DNA of 64,000 nucleotides from Streptomyces sp. NBC_00459. Its GTDB lineage: Bacteria > Actinomycetota > Actinomycetes > Streptomycetales > Streptomycetaceae. The notes under the pieces were generated by a model. It had not been told where the DNA came from. It saw only the letters and a list, made by a program, of their open reading frames with translations, and searched no databases. The position numbers and the translations under genes are program-made. Below, one piece after another: positions 25,113 through 34,236 of the stretch. Location of the stretch: positions 4,650,001 to 4,714,000 of the forward strand of contig NZ_CP107903.1 in assembly GCF_036013955.1 (NCBI RefSeq), in the 5' to 3' direction. Numbering within the stretch: the first letter of the stretch is position 1; each line of letters opens with the position of its first letter.

Positions 25113-26603
25113 ATGTCCAACGCCCTTACCCGTCCCGCCGGAGCGGGAACATCCGCTCCGCCGAGGCCGAACGCCGTGGTGGCGGTACTGGCCCTGGCCG
25201 GGATCGTCGTCTCGCTGATGCAGACCCTGGTCATCCCGATCGTTCCCGAGCTGCCGAAGCTCCTGAACGCCCCGGCGTCCGACACCGCCTGGGCGGTCAC
25301 CGCCACCCTGCTCGCGGCCTCCGTCGCCACACCGGTGGTGGGCAGGCTCGGCGACATGTTCGGCAAGCGCCGGATGCTGCTGGTCAGCATCGTGCTGCTG
25401 GTGTCCGGTTCGGTGGTCTGCGCGCTCGCCGACTCCCTCACCCCGATGATCATCGGGCGCGCCCTGCAGGGCCTCGCGGCAGCGGTCGTCCCGCTCGGCA
25501 TCAGCATCATGCGCGACGTCATGCCCGCCGACCGGCTGGCCGGATCCACCGCGCTGATGAGCGCCTCACTCGGCGTCGGCGGCGCCCTGGGCCTGCCCAG
25601 CGCCGCGTTCATCGCCGACAACTGGGACTGGCACATCCTCTTCTGGGTCTCCGCGGCCCTGGGCGTCGTCGCCCTCGTCCTGGTCATGCTGATCGTGCCG
25701 GAGTCGAAGGTGCGCGCCGGCGGCCGGTTCGACCTGGTCGGCTCGCTCGGCCTCGCGGCCGGTCTGATGTCCCTGCTGCTGGCCGTGTCCAAGGGCGGCG
25801 ACTGGGGCTGGACCAGCGGTACCACCCTCGGCCTGGGTGCCGCCGCCGTCGTGATCCTGCTGGCCTGGGGCTGGTGGGAACTGCGCAGCCCGCAGCCGCT
25901 GGTCGACCTGCGCACCACCGTCCGTCCGCAGGTGCTGTTCACCAACCTCGCCTCGATCGCGCTCGGCTTCTCGATGTTCGCGATGTCCCTGGTACTGCCG
26001 CAGCTGCTCCAGCTGCCCGAGCAGACCGGCTACGGCCTGGGCAAGTCCATGCTGACCGTCGGCCTGGTGCTGGCCCCGCAGGGCCTGGTCATGATGGCCA
26101 TGTCCGCCGTGTCCGCGAAGATCACCAAGGCCAAGGGGCCGAAGGTCACCCTGATGATCGGCGCCCTGATCGTGGCCGGCGGCTACGGACTGAACCTCCT
26201 CCTGATGTCCGAGGTCTGGCACCTGATCCTGGTGTCCTGCGTCATCGGCGCCGGCATCGGCTTCACCTACGGCGCGCTGCCCGCCCTGATCATGGGCGCC
26301 GTCGACCCCACCCAGACCGGTGCCGCCAACAGCCTCAACACCCTGATGCGGTCCCTGGGCACCTCCTTCGCCAGCGCCCTCGCCGGTGTGATCCTGGCCC
26401 AGATGACCACCGACTTCGGTGGCATGGCACTGCCCTCGGAGAACGGCTTCAAGGTCGTCATGGCCATCGGCGCCGGAGCCGCCCTGCTGGCCTTCCTGCT
26501 CGCCTCCTTCATCCCGCGTCGACGTGAGAACACGCAGGGGGCCGCGCCGGACAGCCCGGTCGAGGCGCCGGAGGGTGCGGAGGTCGCCGCGGTCAAGGCG
26601 TAG
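25113..26603 (+). CDS. MFS exporter, DHA2 (14-TM drug:H+ antiporter) family
   Basis: A 496-residue multidrug-type exporter with about 14 membrane segments. Motif A (GRLGDMFGKRRML, about 75-88) and motif C (SLGVGGALGLPSAAF) are present. GGAGGACC lies 8-14 bp before ATG 25113. The promoter carries two operators, so expression is probably de-repressed by a ligand, as for many efflux pumps. The substrate is unknown. A strong terminator follows. Confidence 0.92.
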   Translation: MSNALTRPAGAGTSAPPRPNAVVAVLALAGIVVSLMQTLVIPIVPELPKLLNAPASDTAWAVTATLLAASVATPVVGRLGDMFGKRRMLLVSIVLLVSGSVVCALADSLTPMIIGRALQGLAAAVVPLGISIMRDVMPADRLAGSTALMSASLGVGGALGLPSAAFIADNWDWHILFWVSAALGVVALVLVMLIVPESKVRAGGRFDLVGSLGLAAGLMSLLLAVSKGGDWGWTSGTTLGLGAAAVVILLAWGWWELRSPQPLVDLRTTVRPQVLFTNLASIALGFSMFAMSLVLPQLLQLPEQTGYGLGKSMLTVGLVLAPQGLVMMAMSAVSAKITKAKGPKVTLMIGALIVAGGYGLNLLLMSEVWHLILVSCVIGAGIGFTYGALPALIMGAVDPTQTGAANSLNTLMRSLGTSFASALAGVILAQMTTDFGGMALPSENGFKVVMAIGAGAALLAFLLASFIPRRRENTQGAAPDSPVEAPEGAEVAAVKA

Positions 26604-26630
26604 GGCCTACGTCCCCTCAGCCACCGAACA

Positions 26631-26676
26631 CGCGAAGAAGCCGTCGCCCGCACCCGCGGGCGGCGGCTTCTTCGCG
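26631..26676 (+). terminator. Terminator of the DHA2 exporter gene
   Basis: A 21-bp stem (26631-26651 with 26656-26676; one G-U-type mismatch) with a 4-nt loop, 27 bp after the exporter stop. Confidence 0.9.
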
Positions 26677-26793
26677 TCCGCGTCCGCACTTCCACGTCCG
26701 CGTCCGCACTTCCGCGTCCGCCTTCCGCTCTCGTGCGCGAGCCGCGGCGGACGGGGCGTGATCCCCGTAACACTCGACTCGACCCCATATTGC

Positions 26794-26837
26794 TTGCGTA
26801 ACTCAAGTAATTCGATATGCTTGAGTAAGTCAAGCAA
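26794..26837 (+). promoter_or_regulatory. Promoter with paired 17-bp operators (site C)
   Basis: Operators TTGCGTAACTCAAGTAA (26794-26810) and TTGAGTAAGTCAAGCAA (26821-26837), 27 bp apart. TTGCGT (26794) and TATGCT (26816) make a promoter with a 16-bp spacer, driving the GtrA-like gene at 26890. Confidence 0.78.
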
Positions 26838-26889
26838 ATTCACGTCGCGGGCATCGCGGCCGCACGTACGAAGCGGATGGAGACCCGCC

Positions 26890-27669
26890 ATGGACGAAGC
26901 GCCCCGGACCCCGGCGGTCCCGACCGCTCCCGGTCCGCTCGCCTCCTTCGTCCGGTTCGTGGTGTGCGGCGGCGGTGTCGGTGTCCTCTCCAGCTTCGCC
27001 GTGACGCTGCTGGCCCTGTCGATGCCCTGGGGACTGGCGAACGCGGTGATCACCATCGCCTCCACCCTTCTCTGCACCGAGCTGCACGCCCGCTTCACCT
27101 TCGGGGCCGGCCGCCGCGCCGGCCGCCGCGAGCACTGGCAGTCGGCGGGTTCGGCTGCCGTGGCGTACGTGGTCACCTGCGCGGCGATGCTCCTGCTGCA
27201 CCTGGTCCAGTCGTCGCCCTCGGCCCTCACCGAGCAGATCGTCTACCTCAGCGCCTCGGGCCTCGCCGGTCTCGGCCGCTTCCTGGTCCTGCGGCTGTTC
27301 GTCTTCGCCACGGGGCGCGGCAGTGGCAGCGACAGCACCACCACGCCGGTTCCGGCGTGCGTCCCGGTCGGCGGTCTCAGCGGCGGGCCGAGGACGGTCA
27401 CGGCACGCCCCGCGATCGGCGGACCCTCCGGGCACAGGCTCCGGCCGGCACACCTCCCCCGGCGGGAAACGCACCGCGGCCTTCACCGCCGCCCGATGCC
27501 TGGTCACCACCGGCGTCCGACGGTCACCACGGGCACGACGGCGGGTACCCGCCCAGCGCGTCGGAGCGGCAGGCCGTCCGGCAGCGCCCGGAACGCCTTG
27601 CACCGGCTCGAAGGGCGTACGGCCCGCAAGCCCCGCCGGTCGGGGGTGAGGGTCGCGTCGGTGTCGTAG
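26890..27669 (+). CDS. GtrA-like membrane protein with unusual C-terminal extension
   Basis: A 259-residue product. Residues about 15-140 form four membrane helices (FVRFVVCGGGVGVLSSFAV, then LHARFTFGAGRR) typical of the GtrA/DPMS family, which act in lipid-linked sugar transfer or polysaccharide export. The remaining ~120 residues are low-complexity and Arg/Pro/Thr-rich and look untypical for the family, so a frameshift near 27320 or a non-functional tail is possible. GGATGGAG lies upstream of ATG 26890. Confidence 0.68.
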   Translation: MDEAPRTPAVPTAPGPLASFVRFVVCGGGVGVLSSFAVTLLALSMPWGLANAVITIASTLLCTELHARFTFGAGRRAGRREHWQSAGSAAVAYVVTCAAMLLLHLVQSSPSALTEQIVYLSASGLAGLGRFLVLRLFVFATGRGSGSDSTTTPVPACVPVGGLSGGPRTVTARPAIGGPSGHRLRPAHLPRRETHRGLHRRPMPGHHRRPTVTTGTTAGTRPARRSGRPSGSARNALHRLEGRTARKPRRSGVRVASVS

Positions 27670-27803
27670 TCGGCGGGCGCCCGGAGGAGGAGGGCTGCAC
27701 GTCGCGGCGGCAGCGGACGGGACGGGCGGACCCGGGGTCGGCCCGTCTCCCCCAGCGGCAGGCCCGCGCGCGTGGCCGACCGTTCCGCGCGTCGGCGAAC
27801 GAA

Positions 27804-27836
27804 CGGGCCCGGACGAACCATCGTCGTCCGGGCCCG
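27804..27836 (-). terminator. Terminator of the FG-GAP protein gene
   Basis: A perfect 13-bp stem (27804-27816 with 27824-27836) and 7-nt loop, just downstream of the leftward gene that stops at 27859. Confidence 0.85.
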
Positions 27837-27858
27837 GGATGCGGTGGCGAAGGCCGGT

Positions 27859-30800
27859 TCAGAACAGGCCCTTGTACCCCTGCCAGCCGGTGGCGATCTT
27901 CGTGCGGCCGCCGAAGGAGCCCTTGCCGTTGCCGTTGTTGCGCCAGAGGGCGCCGGCGGTGTCGCGTGACACGAGGTCGGCCCTGCCGTCGCCGGTGATG
28001 TCGCCCACGCCCACGATCGCGTCGTAGGACGCGCCCCAGTCGTTGAAGACCTTCACCCGAGCCCTGAACTTGCCGGTCGCGGTGCCGTCGTAGCGCCACA
28101 GCTCGTTCGAACCGTCCTGCGCCAGCAGATCTCCGTGGCCGTCGCCGTTCAGGTCACCGGCACCCAGGACCTTCTTGTAGCTCTTGAACCCGGAGTGGAC
28201 CTTCAGCCTCGCCGAGAGCTTCCCCGTGGCCGTCGCCCTGTAGAGGTAGATGTCCCCGGTCGATGCCTGGCGGGCGATCAGGTCCGCCCGGCCGTCACCG
28301 CTGACGTCCCCGGGCGAGGTCAGCACGTCGTACTGGTTCCAGCCCGACCCGAGCGAGGTGTACGCGGTCGACGCGGTCAGTGCCGCCCCGCACGCGGGCC
28401 GGTAGGCGCGCAGTGTGCCGTCGGCGAACCGGACGAGCACGTCGTTGCACCGGTCACCGCTCAGGTCGCCGAACGGCACCGCCCGCACCGTCGCCGGCCA
28501 CCCGGAACCCGTCCGCTTCCCGGTGAGGGTTCCCGTGCCGGTTCCGTAGTGGTACGACAGCCCGCCCGAGGCGTTCAGCGTCAGCAGCTCGCCGAAGCCG
28601 TCCGACCCGAAGAAGTCCCGCCGGACCGGGGCCGCGCCGGTGACCTTCACCGTGCCCGTCTTCGTCAGCGTCGCACCCTGCCCGTCCGCCGGGACGGCGG
28701 TCAGCGTCCACGTGTACGCCCCGTTGGGCACCAGCCGGCCGGCCCCGTCCTTGCCGTTCCACGACGCCGGGATCACCCCACGTGCCGTACCGCCGGACAG
28801 GGTGCGGAGCGTCGCGCCGGTGGCCTTGTTCCTGATCACGAGCTTCCAGGAGGCGGCCGGCTTCGACAGCCACCACTTGGGGTTCCAGGTCGTGGCGCCG
28901 CCCTTCACGTCGGCCGACGCGGCGACGGACGAGTCGAGCTGGGTGAGCGGCGATACGGGGATGCCGCTGGGCACGAGGTGGGTGTTGTTCCCGGCGTCGA
29001 CGTAGGCGATCAGGCCGGTGTGCGGGTCCACGTCCCAGGGCTCCCAGGACCGGGAGGCCTCCACCGTGTGCGACACGGCTGTGCCGGTGCGGACGTCGGT
29101 CACCTTCAGAGTGCCGTCGCCGGCGGTGACGACGAAGCCGTCGCCGAGTTCCGCGGTGTCCCAGGCTCCTTTGGTGAGGGTCAGGCTGGTCTTCCTGACG
29201 GTGTCGTAGACGCCCTGCGCCTCACCCGATCCGACGCACGACCACAGCAGCCAGCGTCCGACGGCCTGCAGGTCCTCCAGCAGACATCCCCGTCCGAAAT
29301 ACACCGACTCACCCTGCTTGCCGGTGCGTACGTCGACCGGTACGGCGCTGTCGTTGCCGTCGCGGATCCACAGGGTGGTGCCCCACATCGTCATGCCGTG
29401 CTGCGGCGGGACCAGCACCGTGCGGCCCGAGTCGAGGTCGATCACCCTCGTCCGCGACCCGGCTTCGTCGGTGGAATCGGTGGCCATCGCGACGTGGCGG
29501 CCCGCGGTGGCCATCACACGGACGTAGTTGTGCGAGGGGTCGACGGGTGTGCCGGGCAGTGAGCCCGTCGGCTGCACGACCCGGGGCACGGGATCGGCGC
29601 CCGAGGACCACAGGTTCCAGACCACCGTACGGCCGTCTCCGGTCGCCACGATCTCGGATCCGCCGCCGGTACCGTGGTTGGTGCGGGAGCCGACCGTGAG
29701 GGTGTCACCGGCCACGTCGACCGGCCGGCTGTACATGAACGTACGGTCCTGTCCCCTGTCCTGTTCCAGCACGGTCAGCCGGCCGTTGGCCAGGGTGAGT
29801 CGGCGCACCGGATCGGTCACGGACTGCAGTTCCGAGTCGGCGATCCGCTGGACCACGGGAGTGCCGTCGGAGCCCGCCCGGATCAGGTTCACTCCCCACT
29901 CCGCGGTGTCGAGGCCGCTGCCGGGCACCAGAAGCCCGCCGTCGGGGGTGGGGGCCGCGACGGAGAAGGTCCGTGACCGGGCCAGCACGGTTCCTGTCGT
30001 CGAGCCGTCGGCGGCGACCGAGTCGACCCGCCATACGGGCAGGTTGCCGTCCACGGCACCCAGGGAGGAGTCGTACCGGGAGACGAGGAGCGTGTCGCCG
30101 ACCATGCCGAGCAGCGCCGTCCTGCCGTCGTTCTCCAGTGGCACGGTACGGACAGCGGGGGCGGTCAGGTCGTCCCGGGAGTAGACGGAAACGGTGTCGA
30201 AGCCGTCCCACGCCAGCAGGTGGGTGGCGGTGAGGACGGTCCGGCTGGTCGTGACGTGGCCCAGATCGTGGGCCAGCCCGACCAGCCGGCCCTCGTCGGC
30301 GTCGAGCCAGCCGCTCCGGAGGACCCCGTCGACCCGGTACCGGACCAGCATGCCGTGGGCGTCGCCCAGAGGCGCATCGGTGGTGTCCACCTCGGTGATG
30401 CCGTCGGGGACACCGGCCACCGGGCGGTCGCGCACGGTGCCGTCGTCCTCGGCGTCGAGCAGATGCCACGTCCGGTTGCCCGACGACGTGGTCGTCACGA
30501 CGGTCCGTCCGAGCGTGCCCTGGTACGTGTGGCCCTCCGGCAGCGGGATCGTCACGGCCGTCCCGCCGGCCGCCATGTCCCTCAGCGACACGGTCCGGGT
30601 GTCGCTGTCGTAGCGGGCGACGACGTCCGAACCGGCACCGAACTCCGGCATTCCCCAGGTCTCGGTGGCCGATGAGTCCACCACCGTGTCCTCACCCGTG
30701 TAGGTGGTCCACAGATGGCCACGTCCGGGTTCGTAGCGCAGGAACCCCGACGGTCCCGCGCTCAGCACGGCGGTCCAGGGCTGCAGGGACGTTTCAGCCG

Positions 30801-30921
30801 GGATGATCACCTCTGCGGCCGCGGCCGCGTGCGCGTCGAAGGCCAGCGGTCCGAGGCCCATGGTCAACGTGAGCGATGTGGCGACGGCGATACCACCACG
30901 TATGAGGGCATGTCTGCCCAC
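27859..30921 (-). CDS. Large secreted FG-GAP/VCBS repeat protein
   Basis: A 1020-residue exported protein. GTG 30921 is chosen because GGAGG lies 7 bases upstream and the product begins with a signal peptide (GGIAVATSLTLTMGLGPLAF, AHAAAAA); the frame continues upstream to 31089. The first ~600 residues look like a beta-propeller with repeated WxxD/D-G-x-T patterns. A FlgD-like Ig module follows (WNGKDGAGRLVPNGAYTWTL), then four VCBS/FG-GAP repeats with calcium-type loops (DLSGD, DVSGDGRAD, DLNGDGHGD, DITGDGRAD). It is probably an extracellular binding protein; no catalytic motif was seen. Confidence 0.85.
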   Translation of the reverse strand: MGRHALIRGGIAVATSLTLTMGLGPLAFDAHAAAAAEVIIPAETSLQPWTAVLSAGPSGFLRYEPGRGHLWTTYTGEDTVVDSSATETWGMPEFGAGSDVVARYDSDTRTVSLRDMAAGGTAVTIPLPEGHTYQGTLGRTVVTTTSSGNRTWHLLDAEDDGTVRDRPVAGVPDGITEVDTTDAPLGDAHGMLVRYRVDGVLRSGWLDADEGRLVGLAHDLGHVTTSRTVLTATHLLAWDGFDTVSVYSRDDLTAPAVRTVPLENDGRTALLGMVGDTLLVSRYDSSLGAVDGNLPVWRVDSVAADGSTTGTVLARSRTFSVAAPTPDGGLLVPGSGLDTAEWGVNLIRAGSDGTPVVQRIADSELQSVTDPVRRLTLANGRLTVLEQDRGQDRTFMYSRPVDVAGDTLTVGSRTNHGTGGGSEIVATGDGRTVVWNLWSSGADPVPRVVQPTGSLPGTPVDPSHNYVRVMATAGRHVAMATDSTDEAGSRTRVIDLDSGRTVLVPPQHGMTMWGTTLWIRDGNDSAVPVDVRTGKQGESVYFGRGCLLEDLQAVGRWLLWSCVGSGEAQGVYDTVRKTSLTLTKGAWDTAELGDGFVVTAGDGTLKVTDVRTGTAVSHTVEASRSWEPWDVDPHTGLIAYVDAGNNTHLVPSGIPVSPLTQLDSSVAASADVKGGATTWNPKWWLSKPAASWKLVIRNKATGATLRTLSGGTARGVIPASWNGKDGAGRLVPNGAYTWTLTAVPADGQGATLTKTGTVKVTGAAPVRRDFFGSDGFGELLTLNASGGLSYHYGTGTGTLTGKRTGSGWPATVRAVPFGDLSGDRCNDVLVRFADGTLRAYRPACGAALTASTAYTSLGSGWNQYDVLTSPGDVSGDGRADLIARQASTGDIYLYRATATGKLSARLKVHSGFKSYKKVLGAGDLNGDGHGDLLAQDGSNELWRYDGTATGKFRARVKVFNDWGASYDAIVGVGDITGDGRADLVSRDTAGALWRNNGNGKGSFGGRTKIATGWQGYKGLF

Positions 30922-31191
30922 TCGGTTCCTCCACAGGAGACGGGAGACGGGAAACAGAAGCCAGGAAAGCCGGGAAGTTCGCGTGACGGGCGCTGCGGCT
31001 GCGGGCTGACCAGCCGTCGCTGCGCGAACCACCCTCCCGAGTGGCCGGATTTTAGCAGCGGCCCGAGTAGGACATGACAAACGAGGCACTGAGGATCCGT
31101 ACGCCCGGCGTCGAGCCCGGGTCGATGTCGGTGGGTTCGCGTACCCGGCACACGCGCCCAGGGCGTCAGCGCCGCCGGGGAAGCAGGACCG

Positions 31192-31656
31192 TCACACGCC
31201 CAGGGCTCCCCGTACCGTCTGCGCGAGTTCGCCGACCGCGACGGCGAGCGGGGTCACCGGCTGGACGAACGCGGTCAGGCGGTCCAGGGCGCGACGCAGG
31301 ACCGTCGGCTCCGGCTCCGCCTCGTCGAGTTCCTCCCGCAGGCGCCGCAGTTCCCGGGTGGTGGCCTCGGGGTCGGCCAGCGCCTCGCGGTGCTCGGAGA
31401 GCAACTGCTCGACGTGGACGATGAGTTCGGACATCCGGGCGGCGGTCTGCTCCGCGTCCTGCGGCTGGAAGGAGACCGAACCGGAGAACGCCTGGGCCTG
31501 GTGGCCGATCGCCTGGTTGCCCACGTAGTGCGTACCGCCGTTGATCACGAGGCCGTTGTTGACGGGCGGTTCAGGACGGACGGACGGCTCTGGACGGACG
31601 GACGGCTCTGGGCGGACGTACGGCTCCGGACCGCCGGCCTCACTGCTGCTGCTCAT
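31192..31656 (-). CDS. Small protein with Asn/Gln/Gly-rich motif and helical C-terminal domain
   Basis: A 154-residue protein, 28 bp downstream of the membrane gene and with GGAAGGAAGGG before ATG 31656. A Pro/Glu-rich N terminus with tandem RPEPSV units (about 8-35) leads to the motif NNGLVINGGTHYVGNQAIG (about 33-51). This is followed by about 95 residues predicted as coiled coil or helical bundle (ELIVHVEQLLSEHREAL, ELRRLREELDEAE), ending in a hydrophobic helix. The motif matches the C terminus of the membrane protein at 13 of 22 positions without gaps, although the proteins are otherwise unrelated. No enzyme motif; an adaptor role is inferred. Confidence 0.72.
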   Translation of the reverse strand: MSSSSEAGGPEPYVRPEPSVRPEPSVRPEPPVNNGLVINGGTHYVGNQAIGHQAQAFSGSVSFQPQDAEQTAARMSELIVHVEQLLSEHREALADPEATTRELRRLREELDEAEPEPTVLRRALDRLTAFVQPVTPLAVAVGELAQTVRGALGV

Positions 31657-31684
31657 CGCCAAGTCCCTTCCTTCCGACGTTGCT

Positions 31685-34054
31685 TCACTTCTCGACGCCG
31701 GCGGTGGCTGCTCCGGCGGCGGTGCCGGCCGGGCCGGTCTTCTGTGTGACGTTCTGGGTGGCGTTGGCCCCCGCGCCGATCGCCTGGTTGCCGATGATGC
31801 TCGTGCCGCCCTGCTGGATGACACCCTGGTTGAGGATGGTCTGCTGCTGGGCGCGGAAGTCGGTGGTGTCGTAGCCGCGTGCGTCGAGGAACTCCCGGAT
31901 CGCGGCGAGAGTGTGGCGTTGCACCGCCGAGGTGATCCGCTGGGCGTCCACGACCTGGAAGTAGTTGTGGTATTTGGGGCTGAGCGCCATCTCCCGCACG
32001 CTGTCCCGGGCGCCGTAGTCGAAGATCGGGTCCTGCTCCATGGCGGTCAGTTCGTCCACCATCCGCCGGGTGCGCCGGGTCTCGAACAGCGCCTGACGCC
32101 AGGCGCGGCCGGGCGCGCCGAGGAACGCCGGGCCGGTGCGGACGACGGCGTCGGCCAGCAGCCCGCGCTCCCGCTCCGGGGTGAGCGGGTCCCGCAGACG
32201 GTCCACGACGTGGTAGGCCGCGTCCACCGGCCCGAGCACATGGTTGCCGCCCTGCACGTGCAGCGTCCTGCCCGCGACCGAGAAGTGCAGGAACACGCTC
32301 GGTACGACGTCGCCGCCCCACAACGGCACATGGACCGCCAGACAGTGGCGGACCGTGCCCGTCGGACGCAGCATGATCTGCTCGACCTCCTCGGCCGACA
32401 GCCGTGCGGCCGGGGCCAGTTCGGCGGGCGTGATGAAGCGGTCGTCGTCGCCGATGGTCGTGCCGTCCACGAAGACCCGGTCCTCGACGGTGAGGGAGGC
32501 GAGGGTCTCCGGGTCCTTGTACGCCGTACCGTCCGGGCCGGTGCGTGCGGCGACCGCGCGCAGCTTCTCGCGTACGTGGTCGACGAGTTCGACGACGGTG
32601 AACGCCTCCGGTTCGGCGGCGCGCGTGCCCGTGTCGACGGGGTCGTCGGCGGGCAGGAGCGGCACGGCGAAGGGCCAGTCGAGGCTCACGGCGGCGTAGC
32701 CGACGAACGGGGAGAACCCGCTGTACACGGTGACGTTTCCGTCCCGTGCCGCCTTGACGACCGCCAGCCGGTTCGCGATCCACTCCCGCCGCGGCACGGG
32801 TGGCGGGGGCCGCCAGGGGAACTTCTCGCGGGTCATGGTGGTCCGCAGCATCCGGTCGATGTCGAGGTCGTGCCGTACGACCGTGCCGTATGCGAACAGT
32901 GCCGCGCCGACGGACGCCAGCACGGCCGGAATCCCGGCCAGATAGGCGCCGAGCAGCCAGCTCGGGAACCCCGACAGGGACGATGCCGCGAGGGAGTTGC
33001 CGACGTAGAAGGCGTACACCGTCATCACGCCGGCCGCGATGCCGGCACGGGTCAGCGCCCCGCTGCCGGACTGCTGCAGGCCACGGGTGGTGAGGCTGAC
33101 CCGGGTGCGGCCCAGCCAGCCGGTGATCAGCAGGAACACCGCGCTGAACAGCAGCCACAGCGGCGCGAGCACGGCCACGACCGCGAACGCCCCCGCCAGC
33201 CGCAGATCCCGGACGCGCCGACCCTCCTGCGCCGCAAGGCAGTGGCGGGCGACCGCCACCAGGTCGACGCCGGGCGAGGGGGCCACGGCGCTGACCTCGT
33301 CGGCCAGGACCTCGTCCACCACCCGCTCGGCGAACTGCTCGTCGATGTAGGCGGCGGTGCACAGATACCGGGTGACGTCACCCGGCGTGGTCCCGACCGG
33401 CATGTGTGCCTGCGGGGTCGTCGTCATGGCATCTCCCTTTCTCCGGCGGGGCGTTGAACGGAGTGACGAACTGAGCGGCGGTCCGAACGGCTGACGGAAC
33501 CAGGCCTTCGTGTCGCCCGCCGGCGCGGCGCCGGACGCCGCGGGAAGCCCGACGGTCAGCAGGGCGAGGAGGACACCCGTCACCAGGCCGAAGGCGAGGG
33601 GAGCGTGCACGAGTTCGTGGCGCAGTCCGGCGGTCGACAGACCCAGTCCCTCGACGAAGATGCTGAGCATCCACCACCGCAGCAGGGCCACGACCTCCGA
33701 CACCAGAACGGCCGCGACCAGGCAGCGGCTCCACCCCGCCGCCCCACGGGCCCACGGCCGCGACAGCACCCGGGCGAGCGCCACCAGCAGCATCACGACG
33801 CTGAGGTCCTGCACGACCAGCATGGACGGGCCGAGGTAGTCGATGTACGCGTGGGGGGAGAAGTCCCACCTCGGGACGAACGCCCTCTCGACCAGCCAGC
33901 GCGTGGCCTCGTCCTGGTAGTGGTCCACGTAGAGGTCGCCCACGTGCCTCTGCGCCCAGGGGCTGCCCACGAGGATCAGGAGCAGGCACAACAGCGCGAT
34001 ACGTCCGCGCAGGGGCGATCTGGCTCCGGACACACTCCACCGAGGCAAGAGCAC
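31685..34054 (-). CDS. Large multi-span membrane protein with C-terminal Asn/Gln/Gly-rich motif (possibly two genes)
   Basis: An open frame of 789 residues. Residues 1-209 contain four membrane helices. At residue 210 (ATG 33427) an excellent ribosome site (GGAGAAAGGGAG) precedes MTTTPQAHMPV, and the following 580 residues form a second module with three membrane segments (about 310-440 overall) and a large C-terminal cytoplasmic part of unrecognised family. There is no stop codon between modules, so either one fused protein or a 580-residue product from 33427 (or both) is made. The last ~60 residues carry NQGVIQQGGTSIIGNQAIG, matching the motif in the next gene of the operon. It may be a membrane receptor or effector partner of that protein; this is inferred. 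Confidence 0.7.
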   Translation of the reverse strand: MLLPRWSVSGARSPLRGRIALLCLLLILVGSPWAQRHVGDLYVDHYQDEATRWLVERAFVPRWDFSPHAYIDYLGPSMLVVQDLSVVMLLVALARVLSRPWARGAAGWSRCLVAAVLVSEVVALLRWWMLSIFVEGLGLSTAGLRHELVHAPLAFGLVTGVLLALLTVGLPAASGAAPAGDTKAWFRQPFGPPLSSSLRSTPRRRKGDAMTTTPQAHMPVGTTPGDVTRYLCTAAYIDEQFAERVVDEVLADEVSAVAPSPGVDLVAVARHCLAAQEGRRVRDLRLAGAFAVVAVLAPLWLLFSAVFLLITGWLGRTRVSLTTRGLQQSGSGALTRAGIAAGVMTVYAFYVGNSLAASSLSGFPSWLLGAYLAGIPAVLASVGAALFAYGTVVRHDLDIDRMLRTTMTREKFPWRPPPPVPRREWIANRLAVVKAARDGNVTVYSGFSPFVGYAAVSLDWPFAVPLLPADDPVDTGTRAAEPEAFTVVELVDHVREKLRAVAARTGPDGTAYKDPETLASLTVEDRVFVDGTTIGDDDRFITPAELAPAARLSAEEVEQIMLRPTGTVRHCLAVHVPLWGGDVVPSVFLHFSVAGRTLHVQGGNHVLGPVDAAYHVVDRLRDPLTPERERGLLADAVVRTGPAFLGAPGRAWRQALFETRRTRRMVDELTAMEQDPIFDYGARDSVREMALSPKYHNYFQVVDAQRITSAVQRHTLAAIREFLDARGYDTTDFRAQQQTILNQGVIQQGGTSIIGNQAIGAGANATQNVTQKTGPAGTAAGAATAGVEK

Positions 34055-34175
34055 GTGACGTCCCCCCGTCGCCGATCCCCCGCGACCCGTGGCCGCACCC
34101 TATGGCTATCCCCGCTCGCGGTGAATGGGAACCCGTGAACTCACTTGACCCACACGGCAGTTGTGGAACACGGAA

Positions 34176-34219
34176 GAGTCCCGTCCGGGGCGGTGGCAGC
34201 ACCGCCCCGAACGGGACTC
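34176..34219 (-). terminator. Terminator of the subtilase gene
   Basis: A 20-bp stem with one mismatch (34176-34195 with 34200-34219) and 4-nt loop (GCAG), 17 bp beyond the leftward stop at 34237. Confidence 0.88.
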
Positions 34220-34236
34220 GACACCCTGCCCGAGAG

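Noticed and set aside
30922..31089. N-terminal extension of the FG-GAP protein gene
   Set aside because: It would put an Arg-rich stretch before a clear signal peptide; GTG 30921 has a well-placed ribosome site.
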